Source: Cliona cf. orientalis
Lineage: Eukaryota > Porifera > Demospongiae > Clionaida > Clionaidae
Reading direction: 5' to 3'
NCBI GenBank assembly: GCA_963930775.1
Contig: OZ005697.1
Span: 6,718,292 to 6,782,291 of the forward strand
Length of the DNA: 64,000 nucleotides
The first letter of the stretch is position 1; every line of letters starts with the position of its first letter. The notes beneath the pieces were generated by a model. It had not been told where the DNA came from. It made no database searches and worked only from the letters and a program-made list of their open reading frames with translations. Of the stretch, positions 24,194 through 36,847 are shown one piece after another. The translations under genes and the position numbers were made by a program.

Positions 24194-24395
24194 AATGTTT
24201 GGTTGGAGCATTCATCCAAATCATTGGATTGAGAGTGTTGTGATATGCATTCATGATTAATTTTTGTGCACAAGCCCTGTACATTCTTCCAGGTGGTCAA
24301 CCAGCTGATTATAAAACTCCCTTCCTTGACCTGATACAATTTCTTCTGGGCATCCATACTGGAAGAAGATTTTGGTTAACGTTCTGTGCACGTGC
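24194..24395 (-). pseudogene. Integrase fragment, Ty3/gypsy-type retrotransposon
   Basis: The minus strand reads KIFFQYGCPEEIVSGQGREF, NQLVDHLEECTGLVHK and then, after a frame change, SNPMIWMNAPTKH, corresponding to the D-x-G-x-x-F and NG..ER.N..L regions of retroviral-type integrase cores. Key positions are altered (SGQGREF for S-D-x-G-x-F) and the frame is broken. No LTRs or flanking pol domains found nearby. Confidence 0.6.
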
Positions 24396-24563
24396 ATACA
24401 CCAGCTATAGGGTTACGGTAGTCTGTCTGTCTGTTTAATACCACTCCACTGCCTGTCCTTGTATAAAGTACCTACTAAGTGAATCACTTTCCAAGGCACT
24501 GTATACTATCTAGCTACTTGGAGGCACAGCTTCTGAGGGCAGTGCAAAATTAATTTTGCCAAA

Positions 24564-25163
24564 ATGTTCGACAAGTACTTTGACACTCTGAATGTGTCAA
24601 ACTTCACAAATGGAAAGGTAAACAGGAAGCCATTTCAGTCTCCCTTCAGGTCAAGTGAAGATTTTCGATTGAAGGTAGCTAACACTAACATGTGGTACAA
24701 TATTATTTGATGTGGTGTTTATTAAATTTATTTCATTGGTGGTTAGAAAGAAAATTTCTTCCTTACCTTGACAAATGGGAAGAGAGTGTAAACAAGAAGG
24801 AAGGTTTCAAACCCTAGATGTGAGCAGAAATGAATGTTATTAAGTCAAGAAGCGCTTCTTGGCCTGAGAATGACTGGTAAATGAAATTTAATGTAACTAA
24901 TATTGACATTCATTTTTACAGCTCATTCGTTCATTGAACTGGTTGAGTACCTTTTTACTCTCCCAGGCGTTAAGGTGTTCTTAAGTCAAAGTTTATGCCA
25001 AGACCCATTCAAGTTGGAAAGTTTTTTTGGTTGCTAACGACAGAGGGGTGGTGCACATGACAATCCTAGTGTTCTTGACTTTTGCCGAAATACCCAGGCT
25101 TTGAGAGTTAGCTATCAACAACCTTTGCAGAAATGTGAAGAAAGGAAACTGTCGCAGAAATAA
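24564..25163 (+). pseudogene. P-element/THAP9-type transposase remnant, C-terminal part
   Basis: Blocks occur in order but in different frames: MFDKYFDTLNVSNF, KPFQSPFRSSEDFRLK, LPYLDKWEESVNKKEGF, SFIELVEYLFTLPGVKVFLS, LCQDPFKLESFFG, RQRGGAHDNPSVLDFCRNTQ. This order is known to me from THAP9-like transposases (insertion/RNase H C-terminal region). In-frame stops and shifts show it is dead. No inverted ends identified. Confidence 0.7.
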
Positions 25164-25199
25164 AATGGATGAATCAATAGATATCAATAGCAAAGAAAA

Positions 25200-25639
25200 T
25201 GTGACTCTCTCAAAGAGAAGAAAACAATAATTAACTAGGATAAACTGCGGTACAACAATTATTTAGCTATTTGGGTTACTTAATAGGTGCTTTCTGACAC
25301 CTTTAGTTTTCTGGGCACAGGTTTTCGTCTCCCTTTTGTGCCTTTTGACCCATCCATTAGCATAGAAGAAACCACGGATCGTGATCCATAAATCTGCTAT
25401 CATTAATAGAAGAGTCTTCTGTTACTTCTTGTTCCCAGCTTGCAGAGATGATTGACCAGTAAATTGGACATCGTTGTCAGCTAAGATCAAGGGAATGGCA
25501 ATTTGTCTTAGATTAACATTCTCTCCACACTCTATCCTATGAAACTCTTTTAGAAGCTGAAGTTCCATGGACGTAACGAGCATGATATTATACAGGTGCC
25601 CTTCTCCGGTATATTGTAAAACCAGCACAACCTTTTTAT
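25200..25639. other. No gene supported
   Basis: Lies between the transposase remnant and the first multi-TM pseudogene. The single open minus frame (25422-25628) has no recognised similarity. Confidence 0.35.
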
Positions 25640-26821
25640 GTCATTTTTGCTGAATTTGCTATTTCTTTGTCAACAATGTAAATAAAATACATAGATGATA
25701 GTATAAGGGCAAATAAAATGCCTATACAAAATCTTAAAACAAGCCCATAAGATGACAACCAGCGTAAATCGTACGTACCAGGCTCTGTACCATCCTTATA
25801 GCAACCTGAAAAGAGTCAACAAAAGTGCGTAAACAATGCAGCCGAATCTGATAGTATGAAAGACACTTCTAAAAACATCGAAATGGATAACATATTAATA
25901 TGAGAGTTGGGACTATAATAAAGACTATGAGCATCGAAATGGCTAATACAATGAAGGGTATATGATCACCATGTAAAAACTCAAGATTGCCAGGAGAGAA
26001 AGATCTCCACGAACTAAAGAAGGTTTCCAGTGCTTTAGCACCATTTAAGAGCCATGGAATATCTTTGATTGCAATAAGCATATTACGAGTATAATATATG
26101 TTGGTGTAGACAGCACTTGACTAAATAGAACATAACCATGCAATCTTGACGAGGTAACATTGATATTGAAGAATATAATGATAAAGTATAGCAAGGTGAG
26201 GGGGGCAAATCCAAATAGAGCAAACTTTCACCAGTTTTTGTGACTATCAGGACACTCAGGGCCACACAGCTGAGATTATAGGATAGAACAAATGGACTGA
26301 GTCCTGGTTTACATTTTGCACATGATAGCTATTCCTATCCTGTTGAAACGTCCACACATATAATATTACTCATTCACATCATTTTCATTAGATATGATGT
26401 GGTATGTGTTTTTATGCTTGCCTTTAATTGTATGCCTTCCACAGTTGTAAAAGCAGTAGCCGGCATAGGTTGTATTGTCAACCAGTAATACAGTAGCATT
26501 CAGCAACAGCTATATATAGGATCATTGTTGTTTCGTCACATATGATAGCATTTTGGAGTGTTGGTCCGATCCACACTGACACTCTGTGCTGTTGTGGCAG
26601 ATAAACCATGGTGGACAATCTGAAGAACTAGAGCAGATTTGAGGCTCTTACAGTACTAGGCTACCAGGGCCTCTGCGGTTTCTTGGAGAATCCCATCTTG
26701 ACAGTTTTGAAGGTTTTATTGCCAGTTTATTATACGCTAAAGAATCAGCCTCTCTTCCATAACTTTTAAAAGATGCTGTTAGAATCACAGTGATCAGTGT
26801 TACCTTTAGTGATGGTAACAT
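25640..26821 (-). pseudogene. Multi-TM Cys-rich family, copy 1 (deleted and frame-broken)
   Basis: Start region at 26821 reads MLPSLKVTLITVIL and SFKSYGREAD like the intact copy at 44519-46294. A TAA follows GPGSLVL, before the first ectodomain cysteines. The frame is then broken, and the middle third is deleted: KALETFFSSW is joined almost directly to LEFLHGDHIPF. The 3' part (CYKDGTEPGTYDLRW, then IYIVDKEIANS) is a more diverged subfamily whose fragments recur at 34.3-36.9, 52.1 and 60.4 kb. Confidence 0.85.
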
Positions 26822-27805
26822 CTCGTGCCACTGTGCACTTCGCTATCTAAAGCCCTCTCAGTGTGTGTTCTTCAAGATAACTGCCCAGGTTTTAATGTAT
26901 TTACTTATAGCGTTGTAGCTATTTCCTTTCAAACATTTCCCATCTGAAAACATCTAACATAAGAACAAAATGTATATAGCTATTATAGCCATGTATATTA
27001 TCTCTGGGTTTGTCTAAATCTTTTTTGTCCTTTCAAGTGCAATAGCTATCATACTAAATTAAAATTGCAATATTATGAAAGCTGTGTATAATGTGACGAT
27101 GCACACTGAACGTGCATTATTGCCCAATTGTAGATCATAGATTGAAACTGTTTTAATTGATAAATAACAGATACCCAAACTACACGAGAGTTTGCATCGC
27201 GTGCAAGAGGATCTAGATGCACTTTCAGTGCAAGTTAAGTGTCTCACCGAGCAGCGTAAGTCAACTACCCAAACTGCTGATTGTACCACACACCATGATC
27301 TAATTAGTAGTGAAGATGTGATAATCTAACTCTTTTAACTTGGTACATCAAACTAGTTGTGTATAATTATATGGCTACTCACTACCTTGTTGTTATCTAT
27401 GTTAATATCCACATAATGCATGCATTAAATAAATAAATGTACCTGAAATTGTAAAACAATTGCATGCCATAACCCTGCATGATCAATAGTGATGCACCTT
27501 ATATCACGCATGCACAAACAAATTTTAATTTGTGCACTATACTCTGATGTTACCATTTACTCCATTTGCATCAGGCCGGAGTTATGAGAAAAGGTGCTAA
27601 TGAGGGATGCATCACACCTCCTCATGCTAGCTTGGTTGGCAAAAATATCTGTTATGAGAATCAATGCAATATAATTTATGTTTTCAAAGCGCGGATGTAC
27701 CGACAGGAAACCCCGGGCCACATACGAAGGGGTAGTTCAAAACCTGGACTGTGGACTCTGGATTGGACCGTGGACTGGAGATCTCTCATGGATATGACAA
27801 CTATT
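26822..27805. other. No gene; upstream flank shared by array members
   Basis: Blocks such as CCCATCTGAAAACA and ACACTGAACGTG recur upstream of the copies at 41.4-41.9 and 59.4-59.7 kb, marking the 5' flank of the duplicated unit. It may hold the ancestral promoter; no motif called. Confidence 0.5.
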
Positions 27806-28242
27806 AGGCCACTCCAAATGAGAACGTAGTTTCCCGTCCACCGCCCGCCTCTCTCTGATGCTACCGCTTCAGTTGACCATTATGTCCATTATTTATGGTT
27901 GTAGCTAGCTAGGAGCAGTACTGCTTCATGAATTTGAAGCTAGTAACTAATGGTGATGTGTGTACTTACCTTGCTTTCATGATAATAATGCCCCTTCTTG
28001 TCAAGGTGCTGCTATCAGCGCGCGTATGTACGCGCGCTAGCTAGCTGGCAGTAGCGCTGGCTAGGCTAGGGCTAGCATGCTCTCCTTGTACGCACGTGCA
28101 CAGTTGTGGGATCAAGAATTTTAATTATATTCATTGTGTTCATAATGATATTCATAATAATGGTTAATGGTAATGGGCGCCCGCCCGCATGTAAAATGCA
28201 GGAAGCCAGGACGGGAAACTATATTCCCATTTGGAGTGGCCT
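27806..28242. mobile_element. TIR element with TTA target duplication, same family as 197-655
   Basis: Ends AGGCCACTCCAAATGAGAA and complement, TTA on both sides. The paralogous flank near 44020-44045 (ACAATTATTAGCGGGTATAC) lacks the element and has one TTA, which proves the insertion. The core holds GCGGGCGG-type blocks and a 22-bp palindrome (AGCGCGCGTATGTACGCGCG, about 28017-28038). Confidence 0.85.
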
Positions 28243-28249
28243 TAGTGGG

Positions 28250-28568
28250 TATATGCAGCTTGCAGTATACAGGCCATCAAAATCGATATCCCACATATAC
28301 GCAATGGGCTTTTACCAACCTGGAGAGGCACAAGTGTTACACCAGGTCGTTTGAAACAGGTACTAACAAAGTAAATGTTGGCACCAGAGTTATAGTATTA
28401 TATACACACAATGTCAGTAGCTAGAATTATATTTACCCATGTTTGCATACTAAGTTCATTCACGGAGTCCTAAAATAAACCTTGTTTGCTGTCTATGAAA
28501 GTTGACTGTAGAAGTTGTAACCAGTTAATGTTTTGTAAACATTAATTCTACATCTTTTGCATGTTATT
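28250..28568. repeat. Segmental duplication paired with 44036-44348
   Basis: Shares CAGCTTGCAGTATACAGGCC, CAAAATCGATATCCCACATA and GTAAATGTTGGCACCAG with 44036-44348. Both lie just 3' of a multi-TM copy. Confidence 0.85.
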
Positions 28569-29381
28569 AACTCTCGGCGCATGCGCTGTAGGGTTATGGT
28601 AGTCGTTCTGTGTGTCTGTCTATCTGTCTGTCTATCTGTCTGTCTGTTAATTAACTCTCTAACTGCTTCATACTTCTTTTGCGAGTCTCAAGCTGAGTGT
28701 TATATGATTCTTTATGGCGTTTCAAACGGGATTATGCTGAAAACGCTTTGTTCTCCAGTTCTGGCAGCATTTACCTTCTTGACTTTGCCCGAGCCTATAT
28801 AGCGATAGCACAACTTAACGTATAAATAGGTTGCGCACTATATACGGTATGTACATCTTTAACCCTCAGCGCATGCGCAATTGCATCAAATTATCCCGCC
28901 GCTCAGTCCACTTGACGATCGTGGGATGACAGTGGCTTCTTTTCAATGCTTAGCTGCCTGTATTCTTTTGGTACCTCTGGCTTGTATACATGCATGACAT
29001 TACAGTGTTTGAACCCAAGTGAATTGCAATAATATTGGACATGCAATATTGCTCAGTGTACTTCAGTCTTGTGCCAATGCTTTGCATCATAGTCCTTCAA
29101 GTTAGGATGTAGCTATATACCTAAGTACCCAAGAATTGGAGGTTAGGCTAGAGTGAGGGAAGTTGAGTTGATGTCGACACCACAGCGTGGAGTTCGATAC
29201 ACCACACTTAAGCTTAGTCTAGGGTTGTTGCTGCTATCGAACCTTGAATAACACTGCTGTGCATCCCTGTCTCGCCCCGGCCCCAGCCCTTTAGCTACCC
29301 CTATTCTGCATGCAACTGTTGAAGCATGTAGCTAATGCCATGCAACACGCCGAGGGTTTTGTGCTCAAGAGAGCTCTAGTT
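28569..29381. mobile_element. About 813-bp insertion absent from the paralogous segment
   Basis: The 44-kb segment runs from GCATGTTATT straight into GTTATTGTATT, while here 813 bases intervene, starting AACTCTCGGCGCATGCGC. A second TTAACCCTCAGCGCATGCGC block at 28859 looks like a related end. (GTCTGTCTATCT)n microsatellite at about 28613-28650. Class unknown. Confidence 0.6.
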
Positions 29382-29547
29382 GTTATTGTATTAGTTTATC
29401 CAAGAAGTTAAGCAAGGATAATAATTAATGAAGTTCAAGAACAAAGAATTTGTACTACAATCAAGTCATACTACCTTGGTATAATTATTATAGGCTCAAA
29501 ATGCTTGTTCCAAAGATTATCAAACCAACAGCTTACTGCTCTAAACT

Positions 29548-31338
29548 TTATTTTTTGTTCATTAGCAATGTCTTCACTCTTGTTAAGAATCTCCGACTCC
29601 ATTTCCTTTTCAAGTACATCCATTGCAGTGTTATGAAGACTAGATAGATAATTGGAATAAAGCAAGAAAAGAATGCCAACATGAAGATGAGATAAAGATA
29701 TTGTTGATCCTTTAGTGCAATGATATTGACTCCAAGAATAGAGGTGTAGTAGAGAACTAGAAGAATCAGAAAAGTAATGTCAATGGTTGTGTAGTATGAA
29801 ACTGAAGATTTGTGTGGTTGAAAGTTGACTAGGAAAAGAATTATGATCAAACACAATAGCAGAGAATATATATAATGTACATTGCATTGAGTGTCAATAT
29901 AAATATTATGCAGACACCTAGCCTTAAGACAAGATCATAAGCTGAAAACCATCGTAAGTCATATGTACCTGGTTCAGTTCCATCCTTATAGCAACCCTGA
30001 AAGGAGTCAACAAAGGCGTGAATGAAATGCCACTGAATTCGATAGTAGGAGAGACACTTCTGAAAGCATTGAAATGGATAAAGAATCAATATTAGAGTAG
30101 GAATCATTATAAACACTATAGCCAAGGTTGCAGCAAGTAAGGCATATGGAATGTGAGATCCACGAAAGAACTCTAAACTTGCATCATAATAGATTCTGTA
30201 GTGGGTTTTGTTGTCTGGTAGTTCATGCACAGCTGTAAATATCAGCAAGTCAGCTGAAACACTTAAGATTTTAACATAAGACAACAAAAAAAATGTTGAA
30301 AAGGAATCAATTACAGAAGTTCGAATGTCCCAATTTTCACGAAATAGGTGGAATACTGAACGAAATGGTTTCCAAATGACAACTATACACCATGATACAT
30401 TTCGACCGTATAGCTCAATGAGACAGTATGATACAATCATTAAGAACAAAGGGTACAAGGCAACACAGGCCTCCAAAGCAAATGCTGTTAGTGTATCTAC
30501 ATTTAGGCAAGTGTCAGGAAGAATGGAACGAAAAGGTTCAAGATTCCATAAACTAAAGAAGAGTTCCAGTGCTTTAGCGCCATTTTAAGAGCCATGCATA
30601 TGGAGTATCTTCGATTGTAATAAGCATGATACGAGTATATACTGGTGTAGATACCGCTTGACTAAACAGAACATAGCCATGCAATCTTGACGAGGTAACA
30701 TTGACGTTAAAGAATATGACGATAAAGTATAGCAAGGTGAGGGGGGCAAATCCGAATAGAACAAACTTCCACCAGTTTTTGTGACTATTGGGACACTGCA
30801 CACAACTGAGATTATAGGACAGAACAAATGGACTGAGTCCTGGTTTACATTTTCCACATGATATTCCTGTCCTGTTGTATCGTCCACACATATACTCATT
30901 CACATCATTTTCGTTAGATACGATATGGTATGTGCTTTTACGTTTGCCTTTAATTGTATGCCATCCACAGTTGTAAAAGCAGTAGCCAGCATAGGTTGTA
31001 TTGTCGACCTCAGTGATACAGTAGCATGCAACAGTAGCTAAGATCATTGTTGTTTGGTCACATATGATAGCATTTTGGAGTGTTGGTCCACACTGACACT
31101 CTGTACTGTTGTGGCAGACGAACCATGGTGGACAATCTGAAGAACTAGAGCAGGTTTGAGGCTCTTCCAGCAGTATGCTACCAGGGCCTGTGTGGTTTCT
31201 TGGAGATCCCCATTTTGACAGTTGTGGAGCTTTTATTGCCAGTTTATTGTGTGCTAAAAAGTCAGCCTTTCCTCCATAACTTTTAAAAGATACTGTCAGA
31301 ATTGCAATGATCAGTGTTAACTTTAGCGATGGCAACAT
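29548..31338 (-). pseudogene. Multi-TM Cys-rich family, copy 2 (two frameshifts)
   Basis: Nearly full length and close to the intact copy at 44.5-46.3 kb. The ectodomain is complete from MLPSLKLTLIIAIL to CVQCPNSHKNWWKF. One extra A near 30590 (CTCTTAAAATGGCGC) shifts frame after PYAWLLK. A 2-base gain near 29855-29875 breaks the membrane segment YIIYILCYC. The reading resumes as FLVNFQPHKSSVS and ends LLMNKK. Regions between the lesions are open, so inactivation is recent or due to assembly error. Confidence 0.88.
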
Positions 31339-32700
31339 ATTTGTGACACTCTACACTTAGCTATCTAAACTGTTCTCAAAGATAACTGCTCCAGTTTAGA
31401 TATGTTTATTTAGTGTTGTGTTTTTCCTTTCCTTGAAACATCTCACCTCAGCTATACGACTCATCTGATTGCCATTTTGTGCTTTACCGGTCAAATATAG
31501 TGGACAGTGTAAACAGGGAGTGGTAGGTGTTTTCAGATGGAGGTGCCATGCAAACACAGACTGGCAACAGCTGCACACTACTACACCACTGGGTAGGACT
31601 TAATAAGGCAAACAGGATAGCTATGTAGTAAGCCTGTATATAGCTAGTTTAGTTCTACTCTGTACCTTACCTGAGCAAGGCAGCCATGACGGTTATGCCA
31701 TGTAGCTATGGCCTTGAGTTATGTAATCGTTACAAGAGTTCTATGAGGATTTACAAGGATTCTATGAAGATTTAAAGGGTTCCACGAATCTATTTAAAAT
31801 TCTAGTTTGGACCAATGAGATTACTGTAACAGTATTTGTTACAATTAGGATCTAAATATGTGTATACGGTGGTCCATAAAGGCCATGTCCATTACCCAAT
31901 AGAATATTCCCATTACCAATTTCAATTTTCTCATTAGCCACCAACATCCAATTTGGGTATTTCAATTCAAAGTTTTCTCTTCTAATTGGGATACTTCAGT
32001 GTGGGTACTTTTTGCAGGTATAGTTAACTATTGTAGGAGCCAGTTGTGTGCATGCATGCACCAATGTCCGCTGATCCACATTTGTGCGACATGTACGTGA
32101 CATATCGCTCCAGCTATATAATTATCTCCGGTAGACCTTTTCATCGGATGACCGTTTTAGGGGCACTTTCAAACTAATTTTGGAAAAATTAACGTCGTTA
32201 TGATGTTGAAGGATGGAGAGGATCGACAGTCAGGGATTTACTCTTTTCACCCCACTTCATGTCGGAAGTACGACCACACCCACCAATTAGTACTTTACAC
32301 AAAATTTAATGATCTGAGCCTCTGGATCTGAGCAGCCATGATCATGGCAATTGTACTGTTACATGACTGAACAAGGGGATGCCTGCTTGATGGCTACTAG
32401 TAGCTAAAATTTACCTGGGATTTCATTACAAATTGAGGCTTTGAAAGAGCTAGCTACTAAGCTTCATAAACCCATTCCCAGGCACCCCACTTCAAATTTC
32501 TATCAATTAATGTTGCCAACATTAATAGGCTATTGATGTTTCAGGGAAAGTGCTCAAGGGGTTGGGGAGGGGGGGGGGGGTAGATCTACTTAGGAATGTG
32601 CATAGCACTAGATAATCTATAGAACGAGACATGGTTTCAACGTGATGAATTTATTTGACATCTAGATGATTTGAAATACATCAGATTGATATTTGACTAG
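31339..32700. other. No gene; 5' flank and duplicated spacer
   Basis: About 31.4-31.85 kb matches the flanks at 46.3-46.7 and 47.0-47.5 kb. From about 31.88 kb on it matches 48.7-49.6 kb, including a G tract near 32565. No coding exon supported. Confidence 0.5.
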
Positions 32701-32766
32701 CAAAAGGTTTTTCTCTCTTGCTCTGTACATTCTGATCTAAGAGCTAGTGAACCAATAGACCAGCCT

Positions 32767-33510
32767 TCAGTTGATACTACACTCTTCACTCTTCAAACAA
32801 CTGCCACTGACCCTCCTGTCAACTTCACTCTGGCTGGTAGCATATTGAACAGAATCTCTAACTTCACCATACTCACAGTTAGCATCAGAGATGTCTGATC
32901 TCAACCTCATAAAAGTCAATGAGATCCATGCTGCATGATCCAGTTGTTTCCTGACATATGCTGATGGAGCTTTTGAAGACACATTAAAAAATTTTAGTAA
33001 AGAAGCCATGAGCGTCACTACAGGGCTCAGTCCCACAGTTTTCACAGCTGACGTATCTGCACCAACTATTAACAGATTTGTGCACTTCAACAGAGCCCTT
33101 GGTATACTAACAGTTGCTTTCTCGGATGAAACTTGCTCAGAAAATGTTAGAACAAGTGTACCCATTTCGATGTTGAGAGATGAATTTATGAGCATGGATG
33201 GAATATCAAAGTTCTCGACAAGGATCCCTGTTCTCTCTGGTATTGCTGCTGTCCCTGCTAGCTACATCTGTGAAGGCTGTGCTGCTCATTGTAATGAAAC
33301 AGTTGCCTCGTGACGTACAGATGAAAGGGCTTAGCCTGATGGTAGCCACATCTTCATCATGATCAGTCAGTACCACAGTGACTATGTTGTTGTTTTCATT
33401 GATCTGTAGCGAGCCACCAGTCAGAGTGAAACGTCTGATGTCAGGAGATTCTGATATGAGACTTTGTAGGGTAAGTCCAGTGGGGATGAATGATTGAGCA
33501 AGCACAGTTT
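32767..33510 (-). pseudogene. Remnant of a repeat-type ectodomain protein, copy 1
   Basis: The minus strand gives SPDIRRFTLTGGSLQIN, VTVVLTDHDEDVATIRL and CTSRGNCFITMSSTAFTDVA, then in another frame LNIEMGTLVLTFSEQVSSEK. This order (LTGG, a D-D-x-x-x-I strand, Cys pair, then GTL-LTF-x-E-x-V) is a repeat I know from large uncharacterised extracellular proteins of marine invertebrates and protists. A frame change near 33200 and a diverged tail mark it as broken. Paralogue at 49799-50420. Confidence 0.55.
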
Positions 33511-34329
33511 CAGAGAGTACACAGACTCAAATCCTGTGCCAAACTGCAGAGCCATAACTAAGATTATCCGAAGCCAGAGGGGAGGAAGAACCGAAGGTTC
33601 AACTCACAAAACCAGAACAGAATGAGACTACAGCATAAAACATTGTCTTACATAGTAAAGTCAAAGAAAAATCTAGACAAAATTATGCCTAAGAATAAAA
33701 CTATTAAACTATTCATAGCTAGTCAAAAAAATTCCCCTCTCCAGTTTTGCGGATTTTACTGTAAGTCTAGCTGGCAAGATGACTGATGTACGTACGTAGA
33801 TCCTAGATCTAATAGATGTAACATCTGAGGTTAATGTTGGCAAGTTGAAAAGTGTTAAAGAGAGAGGTGGGGTGCTGGGAATGTGCTCAGATTAATGGTT
33901 AATTGGTGGATGTGGTCATACTTCCAACATGAAGCAGGGTGAAAGAGTAAATCCCCGACAGTCAGGGCCATGACACTGATTTTGGCATAAACTTCAAACC
34001 AGCCTTTGGTCTTGAGCTAGGTTGACCTATTACCGGTGTTACAATAATAATAATATTATTATATTAGTACGTATCTATATCTCACTATCAGGTATGACAA
34101 CAGCCTCGGAGCCATGCACACCCTTCTAACACTTTTTGCATTGGCTCTTTGATTGCCATGATGCAAGGTCCAAGACTTAATGTCATAATGATCCAAAAAT
34201 AGTTTGGAAGCCCTCACCACCTTTGTTGAGAATAATTTAGAAGGCCATCAGAGGAAAAGGGTCTTAGCTAGCTTTTAAATTAATGATTGTGGATGTCAGT
34301 AGTATAATATATTACGGCATAAGTAAATC
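33511..34329. other. No gene; spacer duplicated at 50.4-52.1 kb
   Basis: Matches 50430-50613 and 51632-52130 with the TTAA element missing, so it provides that element's empty site (AAAACTATTAAACTATTC near 33700). Confidence 0.65.
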
Positions 34330-34415
34330 AACTTGGATGAGAGTGTAAGAGCAAACAGTAAACCAAGGGAAAAATCAAAACAAGCCCATAAGGTGATAAG
34401 TATTAACCAAAGTCG

Positions 34416-34951
34416 TTTGGAGTCCCTATCTCCTCGGGGATATTGAATCCCTTGAGAAGGTGCAGCGTTTTGCTCTTCGGGTCTGCCTCAAAAATTGGAC
34501 CTGTGACAGGGACCACTTGTACACTCAGAGTGGTGTTCTTGCTCTTGCAGAGAGGCAATCTCGTGCTAGGTTATACCACATGTACAAGATTGTAAACAAT
34601 CTCACAATTATGCCGGAGTCCCCGCTGGAGTTGAGGGTCATCCACTACAGCAATCGTTTCTCCCATCCCCTGCAGTTCAGAAATATATTTGCGAGATCTA
34701 ATCAATTCCAAAACTCTTTTTTTCCTGGAACTATCCCATTGTGGAACTCGCTACCCCACTCAACTGTCTCCTCACCTACACTCTCTTCATATATCTCTCG
34801 TTTACCATGATAATAATAAAATTTATATTAACTTTGTACTTACACTAATTTTTTGGTTTCATGTTCACTTTAGCTACTCAGCTATTCATGTAACCACTGT
34901 ATACTATCTGCAGAAATTGTTATAGACAAAAAAAACAAACAAAAAAAAACA
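34416..34951 (+). mobile_element. 5'-truncated LINE, 3' end with A-rich tail
   Basis: Open frame from WSPYLLGDIESLEKVQRFAL through MYKIVNNL to FFPGTIPLWNSLP, the typical C-terminal tail after a jockey/CR1-like reverse transcriptase. It stops at about 34810 and ends in an A-rich tail (AAAAAAAACAAACAAAAAAA). The empty site at 52.27 kb shows a clean insertion. Confidence 0.85.
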
Positions 34952-35073
34952 ACGTAAATCATACTTATACCAGGCTCTGTTACGTAGCTACCATCCTTAT
35001 AGCAACTCTGAAAAGAATCAACAAAAGTGCAGAGACAATGCATTGCCAACCAAATCCGGTCCGACAGTATTTA

Positions 35074-36847
35074 GCTATATATAATAATTCTGCATATTCG
35101 AGATGTGGACGAACGTAGGCTATTAAGCCACGTTGATGAGGATCTCAAACAGCAGCTGCATATTCGAGATGTGGACGAATGTAGGCTAAGTATAGCCTGA
35201 GAAAAGTTGAGTTGCTAGCATACTTATAGAACCTCCTATAGAGAAAGCCAATTTGACGTCTTGCCTTCTTACAGGTCTCCTCGACTTGTATTGACCAATT
35301 AAATGTGGAAGTAATCCACATACCGAGGTACTTAGCTATATGAAAACACCTTAACAAGAGGAGAGGAGTGTCCTTAATAGCAATTGGTGAAGATGGTACA
35401 ATCGGTTGTCGCTTTCTTGAGATTACCATATACTTGCATTTTGTAGCATTGAATTGTAGACGGTTTTCATCAGTCCAGATGCATAAAGTATCCACATCAG
35501 CTTGAAGGGAAATAAAGTCTGCCTGAGAACGGATGATACGGTACAGCATGACATCATCCGCATAGAGGGACATAGTACCTGCAGATAGCTGCGACAGTGA
35601 AATATCCTTTAATATATTATGAAAGTTGAAGAGCAATGGGCCTAACACAGATCCTTGAGAAACTCCGGATATAACTGGCTGCAGCTGAGAAGCACTACCC
35701 CCAACACACACGTACTGGGTTCTGCCGCACAAAGAAGAAGCTATCCACCTTAAGAGATGGTGGTGAACATTGATGGACTGTAGTTTGACCAGAAGCAGCC
35801 TATGAGGGATAGTATCAAAGGCCTAGCTTGCTGTAATAAAAAATACTGTACATATCTCAAAGCCATCATCAAGCCATTGATGCCATTGGTCTGTGGCTGT
35901 AAGGAGCGCCCCAGTGGTTGATTTGCCTTTGGTGAACCCCAATTGGTTATCAGAAAGGGGACAGTGCTCTTGTAGATGATGAAGTAGAACATTCTGCATG
36001 TGAGTTTCAAGCAGCTTGCTCAGTAAGAAAGTAATGAGATGGGTCGATATTTCGCAGGGTCTGGAGAAAACGTTCCCCTATAGGGATGGGTGAAACACGT
36101 GCCATCTTCCATTCATTAGGGATTTCACCAAGTCTTATGGATATGTTAAAGAGTTTGGTAACAGCAGATGTGATGCTCAGAGCCGTTGCCTTCAGCATTC
36201 GAGCTGAGATATTGTCATGCCCATTGGCTTTGCTACAATCAAGAGTACTAAGTAGCATATAGACTTCCTCTTCTGTACAAAGGAGATTTTCAGGACAGTC
36301 GTCAGCTGGGACATTTGGCCATGCATGGGATATCTGAAATAGTCAGCTCTGGAACTGAATGGTTGAAGCTCCTGGCAAAGGTCTCATTAAAAAGATTAGC
36401 TCTTTCCAAACAGGTAGCAGCTACAGTACTTCCATTAGAAAGAGTTGGGATGGAGCATTCCTTCGAGTTCAACAGACTTATTTTCTTCCAAAACTCCTTG
36501 GTGTTGTTCGGTAACAGCTCCGAGAAGAACTTCTGTTTTTCAAGTGTGAGTATGGAAACTACCCTATTGCGTAACTGTCTAAACTTAGTAAAATCATTAT
36601 CATTTCCATTGTTATGAGCTTACTTGAAGAAATAGTTCCTTCTCTTGATCAACTGTATGATTTCCTTAGTTAGCCATGGCAAGTTTCACCTTTGAGGGAG
36701 CACAAGTTGTGGAATGCACCGTTCCATGATATGGAGGGAGACTGCTTTGAATTGTATCCAACTTTTCTGCATATCATTGCAGTCAAGGATCTCATCAAAA
36801 TCAACATCACATAGAAGATCATTAGCCAGCTCAAAATTAGCAAGGTT
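35074..36847 (-). mobile_element. LINE reverse transcriptase fragment, 3'-truncated
   Basis: Minus-strand non-LTR reverse transcriptase: LDCSKANGHDNISARMLK (about 36230), the KGKSTTGALL region in a broken stretch (35.75-36.0 kb), then GVSQGSVLGPLLF, the catalytic YADDVMLY and AYIRPHLEYAAAV. Upstream (36686-36868) is linker sequence. Stops and shifts in the 35.75-36.0 kb part show it is inactive. It ends without a 3' tail at the point where the opposite-strand fragment at 34416 begins in protein terms; a 65-bp stretch (GCATATTCGAGATGTGGACG) is duplicated at its edge (35091 and 35156). Confidence 0.85.

Noticed and set aside
28167..28424. Open frames across 28.1-28.4 kb
   Set aside because: They span a transposon end and duplicated non-coding flank and are not conserved in the 44-kb copy.
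30325..30588. Plus-strand frames over the multi-TM copies (also at 45345, 58484, 63503)
   Set aside because: They recur at the same place in every copy because they are antisense shadows of the conserved minus-strand gene.
34416..36847. Twin-priming inversion of a single LINE
   Set aside because: Twin priming would put the inverted 5' part upstream of the 3' part. Here it lies beyond the A-rich tail with 122 bases of host sequence between, so simple twin priming does not fit.
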